A DNA stretch of 64,000 bases from Lachnospiraceae bacterium (GCA_024695145.1 JAILIS010000025.1:124001-188000); one strand, 5' to 3'; positions 34,954-44,892 are shown, counted from the stretch's first letter. Notes: a model not told the origin generated them from the letters alone. Translations and numbers: made by a program.

Positions 34954-36345
34954 ATGGCTCAATTATGGGGCGGAAGGTTCACAAAGGAGACGGACGCGAA
35001 AGTATTTGATTTTAATGCTTCGCTCGGATTTGACAAAAGACTCTTTTATGATGATGTGGAAGGCTCTTTGGCACACGTTCAGATGCTGGCAAAGTGCGGC
35101 ATCATCACGGAAGAGGAGATGGAGCTTATAACAGGAGGCCTTGGCTCGATCCGTTCGGATGTGGAGTCGGGAAAACTTGAGATATCCGGGCAGTATGAGG
35201 ATGTTCACAGTTTTGTCGAGGCGGTCCTGATAGAGAGGATAGGCGATGCCGGCAAGAAAATGCATACAGGCAGGAGCCGTAACGATCAGGTAGCGCTTGA
35301 CATGCGATTGTATACAAGGCGAAATGTCCTGCTTGTAAGGGGGAAAATACATGATCTCCTCGAGAGCATTTTAACTGTCATAGAGGCTAATAAGGAAACG
35401 GTAATGCCGGGCTTTACGCATCTTCAAAAAGCTCAGCCGGTCACTTTGGCGCATCATTTTGCGGCCTATTTTGAGATGTTCAGACGGGACAAAGACAGAC
35501 TGCGAGATGTGTACGAAAGAATGAATTACTGTCCACTCGGTGCAGGAGCTCTAGCGGGAACAACGTATCCCCTTGACAGGAAATTCGTGGCTTCAAAGCT
35601 TGGTTTTGCCGCACCGACAGCCAATTCAATGGATTCCGTTTCCGACAGGGATTATCTTATAGAATATCTTGCGGCGCTTTCCATCATCATGATGCATCTG
35701 TCAAGATTTTGCGAAGAGATCATAATATGGAACAGCAATGAGTATGGTTTTGTAAATATCGACGATTCATTTGCGACCGGATCGAGTATAATGCCGCAGA
35801 AGAAAAATCCTGATGTTGCCGAACTGACGAGAGGAAAAACGGGCAGGGTTTACGGAGATCTTGTGAGCCTTCTGACCACGATGAAGTCTCTTCCGCTTGC
35901 ATACAACAAGGATATGCAGGAGGACAAGGAGGCGGCATTTGATGCCATGGATACCGTTGCAGACTGTCTTGATGTATTTACCGGGATGATCGATACCCTT
36001 ACATTTAATAAAGAGATCATGGAAAGATCTGCCGCAAAAGGCTTTACAAATGCGACCGATGCGGCTGATTATCTGGTCGGTAAAGGGGTACCGTTCAGAG
36101 ATGCGCATGGAATTATCGGACAGATTGTGATATACTGTGATGCAAATTCGAAATCGATTGAAGAATGTACTTTGGAGGAACTCCGTTCCGTAAGTGAATA
36201 TTTTGATGAGGATATATACGAGCACATCAGTCTGAATACATGTGTTGACAAAAGACAGACAATGGGAGCGCCTTCCGCGCAGTCCATGGATGAGTTCGTA
36301 AAAGCTGCGCAGGAGTATCTCAAAGTATCTGAGGAGGAATTGTGA
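34954..36345 (+). CDS. argH: Argininosuccinate lyase
   Basis: This 463-residue enzyme splits argininosuccinate into arginine and fumarate. Conserved blocks are MAQLWGGRFTKETD at the start, HTGRSRNDQVALDMR, PGFTHLQKAQPV and the fumarase-superfamily signature GSSIMPQKKNPD with its catalytic serine. Length is normal. The ATG at 34954 follows CGGGAG. The stop overlaps the region before asd, so the two may be co-transcribed. argG is not in the window, and no ARG box was recognised. Confidence 0.95.
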   Translation: MAQLWGGRFTKETDAKVFDFNASLGFDKRLFYDDVEGSLAHVQMLAKCGIITEEEMELITGGLGSIRSDVESGKLEISGQYEDVHSFVEAVLIERIGDAGKKMHTGRSRNDQVALDMRLYTRRNVLLVRGKIHDLLESILTVIEANKETVMPGFTHLQKAQPVTLAHHFAAYFEMFRRDKDRLRDVYERMNYCPLGAGALAGTTYPLDRKFVASKLGFAAPTANSMDSVSDRDYLIEYLAALSIIMMHLSRFCEEIIIWNSNEYGFVNIDDSFATGSSIMPQKKNPDVAELTRGKTGRVYGDLVSLLTTMKSLPLAYNKDMQEDKEAAFDAMDTVADCLDVFTGMIDTLTFNKEIMERSAAKGFTNATDAADYLVGKGVPFRDAHGIIGQIVIYCDANSKSIEECTLEELRSVSEYFDEDIYEHISLNTCVDKRQTMGAPSAQSMDEFVKAAQEYLKVSEEEL

Positions 36346-37424
36346 TGAGTGCAAAATTAAAAGCCGGAGTTCTCGGCGGAACCGGAATGGTAGGCCAGAG
36401 ATTCATCTCTCTTCTCGAAGATCATCCCTGGTTTGAAGTGGCAGTTATTGCGGCAAGCCCCAGAAGCGCCGGCAAGACCTATGAAGAAGCCGTAGGCGGA
36501 AGATGGAAAATGGATACACCTATGCCTGAGTCCGTCAAAAACATGGTTGTAATGGATGTCGGAGAAGTTGAAAAGATAGCTTCATCCGTTGATCTGGTGT
36601 TTTCTGCCGTAGATATGACAAAGGATGAGATCAGAGCTATAGAGGAGCGTTATGCGCGGGCAGAGGTTCCGGTGATCTCGAATAACAGTGCACACCGCTG
36701 GACAGATGATGTTCCGATGGTCATACCCGAGATCAATCCCGAACATATAGAGATCATTAAGGACCAGAGAAAGCGCCTTAATACAAAACGCGGATTTATC
36801 GCGGTTAAGCCCAACTGTTCCATACAAAGCTATACACCTGCACTTGCGGCATGGAAAGAGTATGAGCCCGTGGAGGTTGTTGCGTCAACATATCAGGCTA
36901 TATCCGGGGCCGGCAAGACTTTCCGTGACTGGCCTGAGATGGTTGAGAACGTTATCCCTTATATAGGCGGTGAAGAGGAAAAATCGGAACAGGAGCCGCT
37001 TAAGATTTTCGGACATATTGAAAACGGGCGTATCATAAAAGCACAGAGCCCCATCATAACATGCCAGTGCATCAGGGTTCCGGTGCTTAACGGACATACC
37101 GCATCCGTTTTTGTCAAGTTCCGCAAAGATCCTACCAAAGAGGAACTCATAGAAAAACTCGTTAATTATAAAGGAGTTCCGCAGGAGCTGTCACTTCCTT
37201 CAGCACCGAAGCAGTTTATCAGGTATATGAGCGAGGATGACAGACCGCAGGTAAAACTTGATGTTGATTATGAGAGAGGCATGGGCATATCGATAGGACG
37301 GCTTCGCAGCGATACGGTCTATGATTACAAGTTTATCGGCCTTTCCCACAATACTCTTCGCGGAGCCGCAGGCGGAGCGATACTTTGCGCCGAGCTTCTG
37401 AAGGCCCGGGGATATTTGGATTAA
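36345..37424 (+). CDS. asd: Aspartate-semialdehyde dehydrogenase (archaeal/fungal-like type)
   Basis: This 359-residue enzyme reduces aspartyl phosphate to aspartate semialdehyde for lysine, threonine and methionine synthesis. The N-terminal NADP-binding motif is GVLGGTGMVGQRFI. The catalytic cysteine is in VKPNCSIQSYTPAL, and the later conserved His falls in CQCIRVPVLNGHTA. These blocks place it in the group shared with archaea and fungi rather than the E. coli group. The ATG at 36345 is preferred because GAGGAGGA lies just upstream; a GTG at 36342 is the alternative. The start overlaps the argH stop by one base. Confidence 0.93.
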   Translation: MSAKLKAGVLGGTGMVGQRFISLLEDHPWFEVAVIAASPRSAGKTYEEAVGGRWKMDTPMPESVKNMVVMDVGEVEKIASSVDLVFSAVDMTKDEIRAIEERYARAEVPVISNNSAHRWTDDVPMVIPEINPEHIEIIKDQRKRLNTKRGFIAVKPNCSIQSYTPALAAWKEYEPVEVVASTYQAISGAGKTFRDWPEMVENVIPYIGGEEEKSEQEPLKIFGHIENGRIIKAQSPIITCQCIRVPVLNGHTASVFVKFRKDPTKEELIEKLVNYKGVPQELSLPSAPKQFIRYMSEDDRPQVKLDVDYERGMGISIGRLRSDTVYDYKFIGLSHNTLRGAAGGAILCAELLKARGYLD

Positions 37425-37443
37425 ACGTAAAAGAGACAGGACA

Positions 37444-39186
37444 TTGGAAGATTTAAAGTATCAGATAGATCTTTTAACAGCACTGAATGAGAGACTGCTC
37501 GCCAGTGAAAAAATGTACCGGCACATTGCTGAATGCTCCGGTACGCTTTTTATGTATTTTGACTACAAATCAAATCCCACAAAAGTCGATCTTGTAGGTC
37601 CATGGGATGAGATGGTAGGCGAGAAGATAGCCAATCATCCGTATGATGAATCTTATATGTTAAATCTTCTTCTTGATGAGGATCAGGATAAGTTCAGGAT
37701 ACATATGCTTGAACTCGAGAGAGAGCATCTTGAGAAGGACAGCATTGAGGTCAGATCCCGCAACAAGCGTTTCTGGCTTTCATGTTTTGCGAACGTGACT
37801 TACGATGAGGATAACAATCCCGTCGAGAAGATCATATCCATCAAGGACATCACGAAGATCAAGATGAATTCAGAGGAACTTGAGTATCTTGCATTTTACG
37901 ATTCCCTTACAGGTGTTTACAACAGGAATTATTTTGTAAGAAAGTTCCGTGATATGTGTGAACTTGCTGACAGCGAAAAAGTCAGCGTGGAGATAATGTT
38001 CGTGGATATCGATGATTTCAAAAAGATCAACGATTCCATCGGGCTTCTGTTCGGTGACGAGCTTGTTCAGGAGTTCGGACAGTATCTTAAGGACTTCAAT
38101 TCGGAAGAGGTCAATGTGGGACGGTTCGGCAGCGATGTGTTTGTTATTGCCGTATATAATCCGTGCGGTCAGAGAAGCTGCGATAATATTTACCGGAAGA
38201 TACTTGAAAGACTTCGTCATCCGTTCACACTTACAAACAAGACAGAGATGATGTTCACGGTATCATGCGGCGTAGCAGAGTATCCCGATGCGGGCAGGAC
38301 AGCTCTTGAAGTCATCAAGAACGCGGAGATCGTTCTGTACAAGGCAAAAGAGCGCGGAAAGAACGGAATCCAGTATTTTGAGCTGGAGATACTGAATAAA
38401 TTCATCAAGAATGTCACGATCGAAAAACAGCTCAAAGAAGCTATCGAGACCGAAGACTTCCAGCTGTATTACCAGCCCCAGTATTATGCCGCTGATGGAA
38501 AACTGCGCGGGGCAGAGGCTCTTATCCGCTGGCCTGATCCGGAGGGGAGCGGCTTTATCACATCTCCCGGTGAATTCATACCGATCGCGGAAAAGAACGG
38601 AGCTATTTTACCGATAGGTAATTATGTATTAAAAGAATCACTGCGGACGTTTACCGACTGGCGCAATAAATACCATATCCCTATGATACTGTCGATCAAT
38701 ATTTCTGCGGTTCAGCTTGAAAAGGAGAACTTTGTCGACAGCCTGTCACATACCGTAGGAATGTATGGTATCAATGCGGAAAACATTGAGCTTGAGATAA
38801 CCGAATCAGTGTTTATAAACAATTTTGAAGATGTTATAGATAAGATCAAGACCCTTCGGGGCCTTGGCATGCGGGTAAGCCTTGATGACTTCGGGACGGG
38901 TTATTCCTCGCTGTCATATCTTAAACAGCTGCCCATAGATACGATCAAGATAGATAAATCATTTATTCAGACGGCAGTTCGGGACGACAATTCAAGCATT
39001 ATCTACGAGAGCGTTATCAAGATGTCTCAAAAGCTCGGCTTTGAAACGGTTGCCGAAGGCGTTGAGACCAAGGAACAGTTCAACTATCTGCGGGAGCGGG
39101 ATATAGATATCGTTCAGGGATATCTTTTCGGCAGACCCGTCAGCAAAGTAGAGTTCGAAAAGCTTTTGATCAGACAGATCCCATAA
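37444..39186 (+). CDS. PAS-GGDEF(degenerate)-EAL cyclic-di-GMP phosphodiesterase
   Basis: This 580-residue cytosolic signalling protein uses a TTG start at 37444. A PAS-like domain (about 15-145) is followed by a GGDEF fold beginning DSLTGVYNRNYF. The signature there reads RFGSDVFVIA, so the GGDEF loop is GSDVF and cyclase activity is unlikely. The EAL domain (about 320-575) keeps its key residues: EALIRW, ELEITES, DDFGTGYSSLSYLKQ, KIDKSFI and ETVAEGVET. It therefore probably hydrolyses c-di-GMP. The gene follows asd by 19 bases and precedes an AAA-like gene by seven. There is no membrane segment. Confidence 0.88.
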   Translation: MEDLKYQIDLLTALNERLLASEKMYRHIAECSGTLFMYFDYKSNPTKVDLVGPWDEMVGEKIANHPYDESYMLNLLLDEDQDKFRIHMLELEREHLEKDSIEVRSRNKRFWLSCFANVTYDEDNNPVEKIISIKDITKIKMNSEELEYLAFYDSLTGVYNRNYFVRKFRDMCELADSEKVSVEIMFVDIDDFKKINDSIGLLFGDELVQEFGQYLKDFNSEEVNVGRFGSDVFVIAVYNPCGQRSCDNIYRKILERLRHPFTLTNKTEMMFTVSCGVAEYPDAGRTALEVIKNAEIVLYKAKERGKNGIQYFELEILNKFIKNVTIEKQLKEAIETEDFQLYYQPQYYAADGKLRGAEALIRWPDPEGSGFITSPGEFIPIAEKNGAILPIGNYVLKESLRTFTDWRNKYHIPMILSINISAVQLEKENFVDSLSHTVGMYGINAENIELEITESVFINNFEDVIDKIKTLRGLGMRVSLDDFGTGYSSLSYLKQLPIDTIKIDKSFIQTAVRDDNSSIIYESVIKMSQKLGFETVAEGVETKEQFNYLRERDIDIVQGYLFGRPVSKVEFEKLLIRQIP

Positions 39187-39193
39187 TATCGAT

Positions 39194-40531
39194 ATGTACA
39201 AAAAACAATACCTGCAGCAGCTTCAGGATATATTTGACAGAGTCACAAATGATACGGCAGTTCTATACGGGTCCGAAGAAAACGGACTTTTGGAGATCTT
39301 ATCCGATTTTATAAAGGATAAGGATTGCTTTTATTATCGCGCCCAGGATGTGTGCGAGAGTGTCCAGAAAGAACTGTTCGCTTCCGAACTTCACGAGCAG
39401 ACCAAATTCCCGATATTTCCCGATGTAAGTTATGAAAAACTGCTTGATACGTATGTTAACGATCATTCGGAAAAAAAGAAGCTGATCGTTTTTGACGGAT
39501 TTCAGTTTATTGTCCGTGAAAATCCCACATTCATAAACTTTCTTTCAAATCTTATTTCCGAACGGGCTGCGTCGGGAACCGTAATGTATCTGCTTTCAAG
39601 TGATGATATCGACTGGATAGAGAATGATATGATCCGCCTTACAGGGCGAAAATCATATGAGATAGCAGGCGTTATTAAATTAAACGACCATACACCCACT
39701 GAGATGTTCTCACTCTTTTCCGACATGGACCAGAAAGAGCTTATGGGTATATATTCCGTAATTGGCGGTAAGAGCCGGTACTATAACGGCCTTAACGACA
39801 GTTCGACGGTACATGATGTTGTCATAAGTCTTTTGAACGATTATTATAATGCGCCTCCCGGTGCCGTGAGATTTCTCCCGAAGGATATAAGAGAGCCGCA
39901 GCTGTACAATTCTATCCTCGTTCATCTTGCGGCCGGCAGGGGAAAGCTCAATGACCTTTACGTATCGACAGGTGTGGAGAGGGCAAAGCTTTCGGTTTAT
40001 TTAAGAACTCTTATCAAATGCGGAATCGTTGAAAAAGCGGGCACGGCGTTTTACAGGGTTAAAGACCCGATGGTACGATTTTATTACAGGTTTGTATATC
40101 CCTCGCTGTCATCTCTTTTTATCCTCGGACCGGAACGGTTCTACAGAAAGTTTATAGAACATGATCTTCCGGGATACATAGAAGATTTTTATCCCTTCTT
40201 CTGTATGGAGCATATAAGGTGGCTTGACAGCGCCAGACGACTGAATTTTAAGGTGGCTGCAATAGAGGAGTATCACGATAAAGCCAGGGTCATTGATTTT
40301 ATAATAGTTGCTGCCGGTGGAAGCGTTATAGCCTGTGCATGCAGGTATGCCGGCCCTCATATGAGTTTTTCAACTTATGAGAAAGTGAAAAATTCAGTCA
40401 GAAAAGAAAAGCTGATATGTGACAATGTCTGGCTGTTTTCCGCAAGCGGATTTGATCAGAAGCTATCAATGTTCGGTTCGGTGACACCCGGCGTCAGACT
40501 CATTGACGGTACACATGTGGACGCTGATTGA
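39194..40531 (+). CDS. AAA-like/DUF234-type protein lacking a P-loop
   Basis: This 445-residue soluble protein has the overall plan of the AAA ATPase plus DUF234 family: an N-terminal nucleotide-binding-like fold, a winged helix (GKLNDLYVSTGVERAKLSVYLRTLIKCGIVEK, about 255-288) and a nuclease-like C-terminal domain. Where Walker A should be, it has TAVLYGSEENGL, with no GxxxxGK[TS]. The Walker B region reads KLIVFDGFQFI instead of an acidic pair. ATP hydrolysis is therefore unlikely. The gene is in line with the EAL protein, and its 3-prime end contains the promoter of the next transporter. Function is unknown. Confidence 0.7.
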   Translation: MYKKQYLQQLQDIFDRVTNDTAVLYGSEENGLLEILSDFIKDKDCFYYRAQDVCESVQKELFASELHEQTKFPIFPDVSYEKLLDTYVNDHSEKKKLIVFDGFQFIVRENPTFINFLSNLISERAASGTVMYLLSSDDIDWIENDMIRLTGRKSYEIAGVIKLNDHTPTEMFSLFSDMDQKELMGIYSVIGGKSRYYNGLNDSSTVHDVVISLLNDYYNAPPGAVRFLPKDIREPQLYNSILVHLAAGRGKLNDLYVSTGVERAKLSVYLRTLIKCGIVEKAGTAFYRVKDPMVRFYYRFVYPSLSSLFILGPERFYRKFIEHDLPGYIEDFYPFFCMEHIRWLDSARRLNFKVAAIEEYHDKARVIDFIIVAAGGSVIACACRYAGPHMSFSTYEKVKNSVRKEKLICDNVWLFSASGFDQKLSMFGSVTPGVRLIDGTHVDAD

Positions 40532-40556
40532 CAGTCGGCTTTTATCACTTTATAAT
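40528..40556 (+). promoter_or_regulatory. Consensus sigma-A promoter of the amino acid ABC operon
   Basis: TTGACA (40528-40533), 17-base spacer, TATAAT (40551-40556): a perfect match to consensus. The -35 box spans the stop codon of the upstream gene. The predicted start near 40563 gives a leader of about 33 bases. Confidence 0.85.
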
Positions 40557-40595
40557 CACTTATTGAATTGTTCAGTAATCTTACGGAGGTATATT

Positions 40596-41327
40596 ATGAA
40601 AAAAATCATATCTGTTTTTCTAGCCGGTATAGCACTTGTAAGCCTTTGTGCATGTTCCGGATCAGGTTCGAAAAAACTTGTAATGGCAACAAATGCCGCA
40701 TTTCCGCCTTATGAAATGGTTGAAGGAAATAAGATCATCGGAATTGATGCTGAGATCGCACAGCTTATCGCTGATGATATAGGCAGGGAGCTTGTCATCG
40801 AAGATATGGCATTTGACTCGGTCATCGCCGCAGTGCAGACCGGCAAGGCCGATATCGCAATGGCAGGACTTACGATCACAGAGGACAGAAAGCAGAATAT
40901 AGATTTCTCCGATCCGTATACGGAAGCTGCACAGGTAATAGTAGTCAAGACCGGTTCCGAAGTTGCATCTCCCGATGATCTTGAAGGAAAGATAATAGGT
41001 GTTCAGATCGGGACGACCGGTGATATCTATGCCGCAGATATCGCCAATGCGACCATAGAGCGTTACTCAAAATATTTTGAAGCGATAAACGCTCTTGAGC
41101 AGGGAAAGATCGATGCGGTCATAGTAGACAGGGAACCCGCCAAAGTGTTTGCAGATGTTAATGAAGATCTGTCGATCATCGACGAGGAGTTTACCGTTGA
41201 AGAGTATGCGATAGGTGTCGGCAAGGAAAATAAGGAACTTCTTGATCAGATCAATGCATCATTAAAGAAGCTCAAGGATTCCGGTAAGGTGGATGAGATA
41301 ATCAATAAATATATCAAAGCAGAATAA
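40596..41327 (+). CDS. Polar amino acid ABC transporter substrate-binding lipoprotein
   Basis: From ATG 40596, six bases after GGAGGT, the protein has 243 residues. An N-terminal lipoprotein signal (MKKIISVFLAGIALVSLCAC) has its lipobox cysteine in LCAC. A family 3 solute-binding domain follows: LVMATNAAFPPYEMVEG, then AGLTITEDRKQNIDFSDPY, the standard ligand-binding and signature stretches. These proteins bind glutamine, glutamate, cystine or other polar amino acids outside the membrane; the specificity is not readable here. An in-frame extension back to 40503 overlaps the upstream gene and has no start signal. The permease gene begins on the last base of its stop. Confidence 0.93.
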   Translation: MKKIISVFLAGIALVSLCACSGSGSKKLVMATNAAFPPYEMVEGNKIIGIDAEIAQLIADDIGRELVIEDMAFDSVIAAVQTGKADIAMAGLTITEDRKQNIDFSDPYTEAAQVIVVKTGSEVASPDDLEGKIIGVQIGTTGDIYAADIANATIERYSKYFEAINALEQGKIDAVIVDREPAKVFADVNEDLSIIDEEFTVEEYAIGVGKENKELLDQINASLKKLKDSGKVDEIINKYIKAE

Positions 41328-42013
41328 TGGGATTAAAAGAGAATTTCTATCTCAATTTCATAAAAGATGACAGATACATGTATTTGTTATCCGGACTTGG
41401 AAACACATTACTCATCACGATCGTTGCGGTCGTGGTGGGTATTTTGCTTGGATTCTTACTCGCCTATATACGTACGACTTACGATAAGACGGGCAGATGG
41501 AAAGCAGCCAATCTGTTTGCGCATTTTTATATCACGGTCATTCGCGGAACACCTATGGTGCTGCAGCTTCTGATCGTGTATTTTGTCATATTCGCATCTG
41601 TCAACGTTCCAAAGATAATCGTGGCGTTTATCGCTTTTGGACTTAATTCGGCCGCATACGTTGCGGAGATAATCCGTGCCGGGATAATGTCGATAGATGA
41701 GGGGCAGTTTGAGGCAGGTGCCAGTCTGGGATTTTCATACACACAGACAATGATGTATTTCATTCTTCCCCAGGCTATAAAGAATGTTTTACCGGCTCTC
41801 GGCAACGAGATGATCGTGCTGCTCAAGGAGACATCGGTTTCCGGCTATATCGCGATGAACGATCTTACCAGGGGCGCCGACATAATAAGAAGCCAGACAT
41901 ATTCGGCTTTTATGCCGCTTATCATGGCAGCGGCCATATATCTTTTCTTTGTGCTGATATTTGACAGCCTTGTCAAGAAACTTGAAAGGAATCTTCAGAA
42001 CAGTGACCACTGA
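41327..42013 (+). CDS. Polar amino acid ABC transporter permease
   Basis: This 228-residue membrane protein has about five helices and is of the HisMQ/GlnP type. The N-terminal segment [19 protein letters not shown] and the block [17 protein letters not shown] are typical. The cytoplasmic EAA loop ([20 protein letters not shown]) contacts the ATPase. It forms the membrane channel, probably as a homodimer, since only one permease gene is present. It starts on the stop codon of the binding-protein gene and overlaps the ATPase gene. Confidence 0.93.
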   Translation: MGLKENFYLNFIKDDRYMYLLSGLGNTLLITIVAVVVGILLGFLLAYIRTTYDKTGRWKAANLFAHFYITVIRGTPMVLQLLIVYFVIFASVNVPKIIVAFIAFGLNSAAYVAEIIRAGIMSIDEGQFEAGASLGFSYTQTMMYFILPQAIKNVLPALGNEMIVLLKETSVSGYIAMNDLTRGADIIRSQTYSAFMPLIMAAAIYLFFVLIFDSLVKKLERNLQNSDH

Positions 42014-42761
42014 CACCAACAGACCTCTTATTGAGGTCAGGCATCTTTGCAAGGAATTTCATAACAGCCGCCATGATATGGAGGTTCTGCATGACATAAG
42101 TGTCAATTTTTACCAGGGTGACGTGGCGTTTATCGTGGGACCGTCCGGCGCCGGGAAAAGTACTTTTCTCAGATGCCTTAATCACCTTGAAGAGGCGACG
42201 AGCGGTGAGATATTATTTGAAGGAGTCAACACGCTTGATGCCAAGGTCGATATAGATGCACTTCGTCAGAAGATGGGAATGGTATTTCAGCAGTTTAATC
42301 TGTTCCCTCATCTTTCGGTCATGTCCAATCTCACGATCGGACCGATGAAGCTTCAGGGGCTTTCAAAAGAGGAAGCGGAAGAGCGTGCGATAAAGCTCCT
42401 TAAGCGCGTTAAACTTGAAGATCGTGCGGCATCTTATCCCAATCAGCTGTCCGGCGGACAGAAGCAGAGGATCGCGATCGCCAGATCCCTGTGCATGGAA
42501 CCTGACGTGATGCTGTTTGATGAGCCTACCAGCGCACTCGATCCCGAGATGGTAGGAGAGGTTCTTGAAGTCATGCGTGAACTTGCTCAGGATAAGATGA
42601 CGATGATAGTAGTTACTCATGAGATGGCATTTGCAAGGGAAGTGGCCAACCGCATACTCTTTATGGCCGACAAGCAGATACTCGAGGAGAACGATCCCGA
42701 CAATTTCTTTGATCATCCCCAAAATGAACGTCTTCGTGCATTTCTTGATAAGATGATATAG
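42003..42761 (+). CDS. Polar amino acid ABC transporter ATP-binding protein
   Basis: This 252-residue ATPase drives the importer. Walker A is GPSGAGKST, the signature is [15 protein letters not shown] and Walker B is [13 protein letters not shown], followed by the His switch VVTHEM. The frame is open further upstream, but conserved sequence begins at [15 protein letters not shown] at 42003, overlapping the permease stop by 11 bases, is the best start; it lacks a well-spaced ribosome binding site, so translation is probably coupled. Together with the two upstream genes it completes one importer. Confidence 0.92.
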   Translation: MTTDTNRPLIEVRHLCKEFHNSRHDMEVLHDISVNFYQGDVAFIVGPSGAGKSTFLRCLNHLEEATSGEILFEGVNTLDAKVDIDALRQKMGMVFQQFNLFPHLSVMSNLTIGPMKLQGLSKEEAEERAIKLLKRVKLEDRAASYPNQLSGGQKQRIAIARSLCMEPDVMLFDEPTSALDPEMVGEVLEVMRELAQDKMTMIVVTHEMAFAREVANRILFMADKQILEENDPDNFFDHPQNERLRAFLDKMI

Positions 42762-42767
42762 CCTGTT

Positions 42768-44819
42768 ATGTCAAAATCTGTATTCATAGCCGAAAAACCC
42801 AGTGTTGCCAAGCAGTTTGCTCAGGCACTCAAATTAAAGACACGGTCATATGACGGGTATCTGGAATCGGAGAATTGTATCGTTACCTGGTGCGTGGGAC
42901 ATCTTGTGACAATGAGCTATCCCGATGTCTATGACAGTAAATATAAGAAGTGGAGCTTTGCGACACTTCCTTTTTTGCCGTCCGAATACAAATATGAGGT
43001 CATAAAATCAGCCGAAAAACAGTTCAGGACAGTGAAAAGTCTTCTCACCCGCGATGATGTCGAGACGATCTATGTGTGTACCGACAGCGGACGTGAGGGA
43101 GAGTACATATACAGACTCGTTGCAAGACAGGCAAATGTTAAGGGTAAGATCGAAAAGCGTGTATGGATCGATTCCCAGACTGAGGAAGCCATCAGGAATG
43201 GTATAAGAGATGCGAAAGATATCTCGGAATATGATTCGATCGCTGACAGTGCCTATCTCAGGGCCAAAGAAGACTATCTCATGGGCATCAACTTCTCAAG
43301 AGCGCTTACTTTAAAATACGGGGAGGCCATAGCGCAGTTTCTGGGGCAGAAATACTCGGTCGTTGCGGTCGGACGCGTTATGACCTGCGTTCTCGGGATG
43401 GTAGTCCGCCGGGAAAGAGAGATACGGTCATTTGTAAAGACGCCGTTTTACAGGATATTTGCAAACTGCCTTGTCGGAGATACGGAATTTAAGGCTGACT
43501 GGAAAGCGGTAGAAGGAAGTAAATATTATATGTCGCCGGAGCTTTATAAAGACACCGGCTTTCTGGATGAGGCAAAAGCACGTGATTTTACGGAAGAACT
43601 GACTCAAAAGGCTCAGGGAAAAGGAACTCTTACTGATATCGGAAGGAAAAAGGAAAAGAAAAATCCGCCGTATCTGTATAACCTTACGGAACTGTCAGCC
43701 GACTGCTCAAAGTTTTTCAAGATAAGCCCTGCGGATACGTTAAACGTTGCACAGGAGCTGTATGAAAAAAAGCTGACAACATATCCGAGGACCAATGCGA
43801 GGGTACTCTCAACCGCCGTTGCAAAGGAGATCGGTAAAAACATTAAGGGATTGTGTTCATACCGGCCGGTAGCGGATATAGCAAAATCCGTTCTGGATTC
43901 GGGATCATATAAGGATATTGCCAAAACCAGGTATGTTAATGACAAACTGATAGAAGATCACTATGCGATCATTCCGACCGGACAGGGATTTGATGCACTG
44001 TCTTCGTTATCTGATCGCAGTGCGAAGATATACGAGCTTATCGTCAGACGTTTCCTTTGTATATTCTATCCGCCTGCGGTATACACAAATGTCAGGCTGA
44101 CTGCAGATATAGGTGATGAGAGCTTCTTTGCGGGATTTAAAGTGATGGATTCGGAAGGTTATCTCGGTATATCAAAACCGTCATACTGGAAAGACAAAAG
44201 CACATCCAAAGAAGATGCCGATACAGAAGATGCCGACGGTAGCGCGGAAGACAGTGAGATAGCGGTTGATGCCGACTTTCTCGAAAAACTGAAGAAACTG
44301 AAAAAAGGATCGGAAGTTACCGTGAGCTCTGTCGGGATGAAGGAAGGTGAGACGAGTCCGCCGAAACGGTATACCACGGGGACGATGATGCTTGCCATGG
44401 AAAATGCGGGACAGCTGATCGAGGATGAGGAACTTCGTGCCCAGATCAAGGGAAGCGGGATCGGGACGAGCGCAACACGCGCCGGAATACTCGAAAAACT
44501 CGGAAAGATCAACTATCTGAAGATGAACAAAAAGACACAGGTCATAACACCGGCACAGCTCGGAGAAATGGTGTATGACGTTGTGAACGTATCGATCAGG
44601 GCTTTGCTTGATCCGAAGCTTACCGCAAGCTGGGAAAAGGGACTGACGATGGTTGCGAACGGGGAACTGCCGGCAGATGATTATATGACAAAGCTCAATG
44701 ACTATGTTGCAAGACGCACGAATTACGTCAGGGATCTCCGTAATCAGCCGGTACTTAAAAAAATGTTTCAGGAGTCTTCGCAGTACTACAAAAGCACATC
44801 AAAGAGCAGTAAAAAATGA
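42768..44819 (+). CDS. topB: DNA topoisomerase III
   Basis: This 683-residue type IA topoisomerase relaxes or decatenates DNA through a single-strand break. The Toprim domain has FIAEKPSVAKQFAQAL and the acidic motif CTDSGREGEYIYRLV. The active-site tyrosine is in KLTTYPRTNARVLS at about residue 338. KGSGIGTSATRAGIL is a further family block. An acidic insertion (about 480-505, rich in Asp and Glu) interrupts the later part, and no C-terminal zinc fingers are present. It begins six bases after the ABC operon. TopB also occurs on conjugative elements, but no other element genes are nearby. Confidence 0.92.
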   Translation: MSKSVFIAEKPSVAKQFAQALKLKTRSYDGYLESENCIVTWCVGHLVTMSYPDVYDSKYKKWSFATLPFLPSEYKYEVIKSAEKQFRTVKSLLTRDDVETIYVCTDSGREGEYIYRLVARQANVKGKIEKRVWIDSQTEEAIRNGIRDAKDISEYDSIADSAYLRAKEDYLMGINFSRALTLKYGEAIAQFLGQKYSVVAVGRVMTCVLGMVVRREREIRSFVKTPFYRIFANCLVGDTEFKADWKAVEGSKYYMSPELYKDTGFLDEAKARDFTEELTQKAQGKGTLTDIGRKKEKKNPPYLYNLTELSADCSKFFKISPADTLNVAQELYEKKLTTYPRTNARVLSTAVAKEIGKNIKGLCSYRPVADIAKSVLDSGSYKDIAKTRYVNDKLIEDHYAIIPTGQGFDALSSLSDRSAKIYELIVRRFLCIFYPPAVYTNVRLTADIGDESFFAGFKVMDSEGYLGISKPSYWKDKSTSKEDADTEDADGSAEDSEIAVDADFLEKLKKLKKGSEVTVSSVGMKEGETSPPKRYTTGTMMLAMENAGQLIEDEELRAQIKGSGIGTSATRAGILEKLGKINYLKMNKKTQVITPAQLGEMVYDVVNVSIRALLDPKLTASWEKGLTMVANGELPADDYMTKLNDYVARRTNYVRDLRNQPVLKKMFQESSQYYKSTSKSSKK

Positions 44820-44892
44820 TATGGATTTTTTCACCTGATTGTGAGAAAATAGAAAAGGTGTTTTCAATTCAAACTGAAAGGAGTTATTTCGC

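Noticed and set aside
40503..40595. N-terminal extension of the binding protein back to 40503
   Set aside because: The extension overlaps the upstream gene and the promoter, and the lipoprotein signal begins at 40596 after a strong ribosome binding site.
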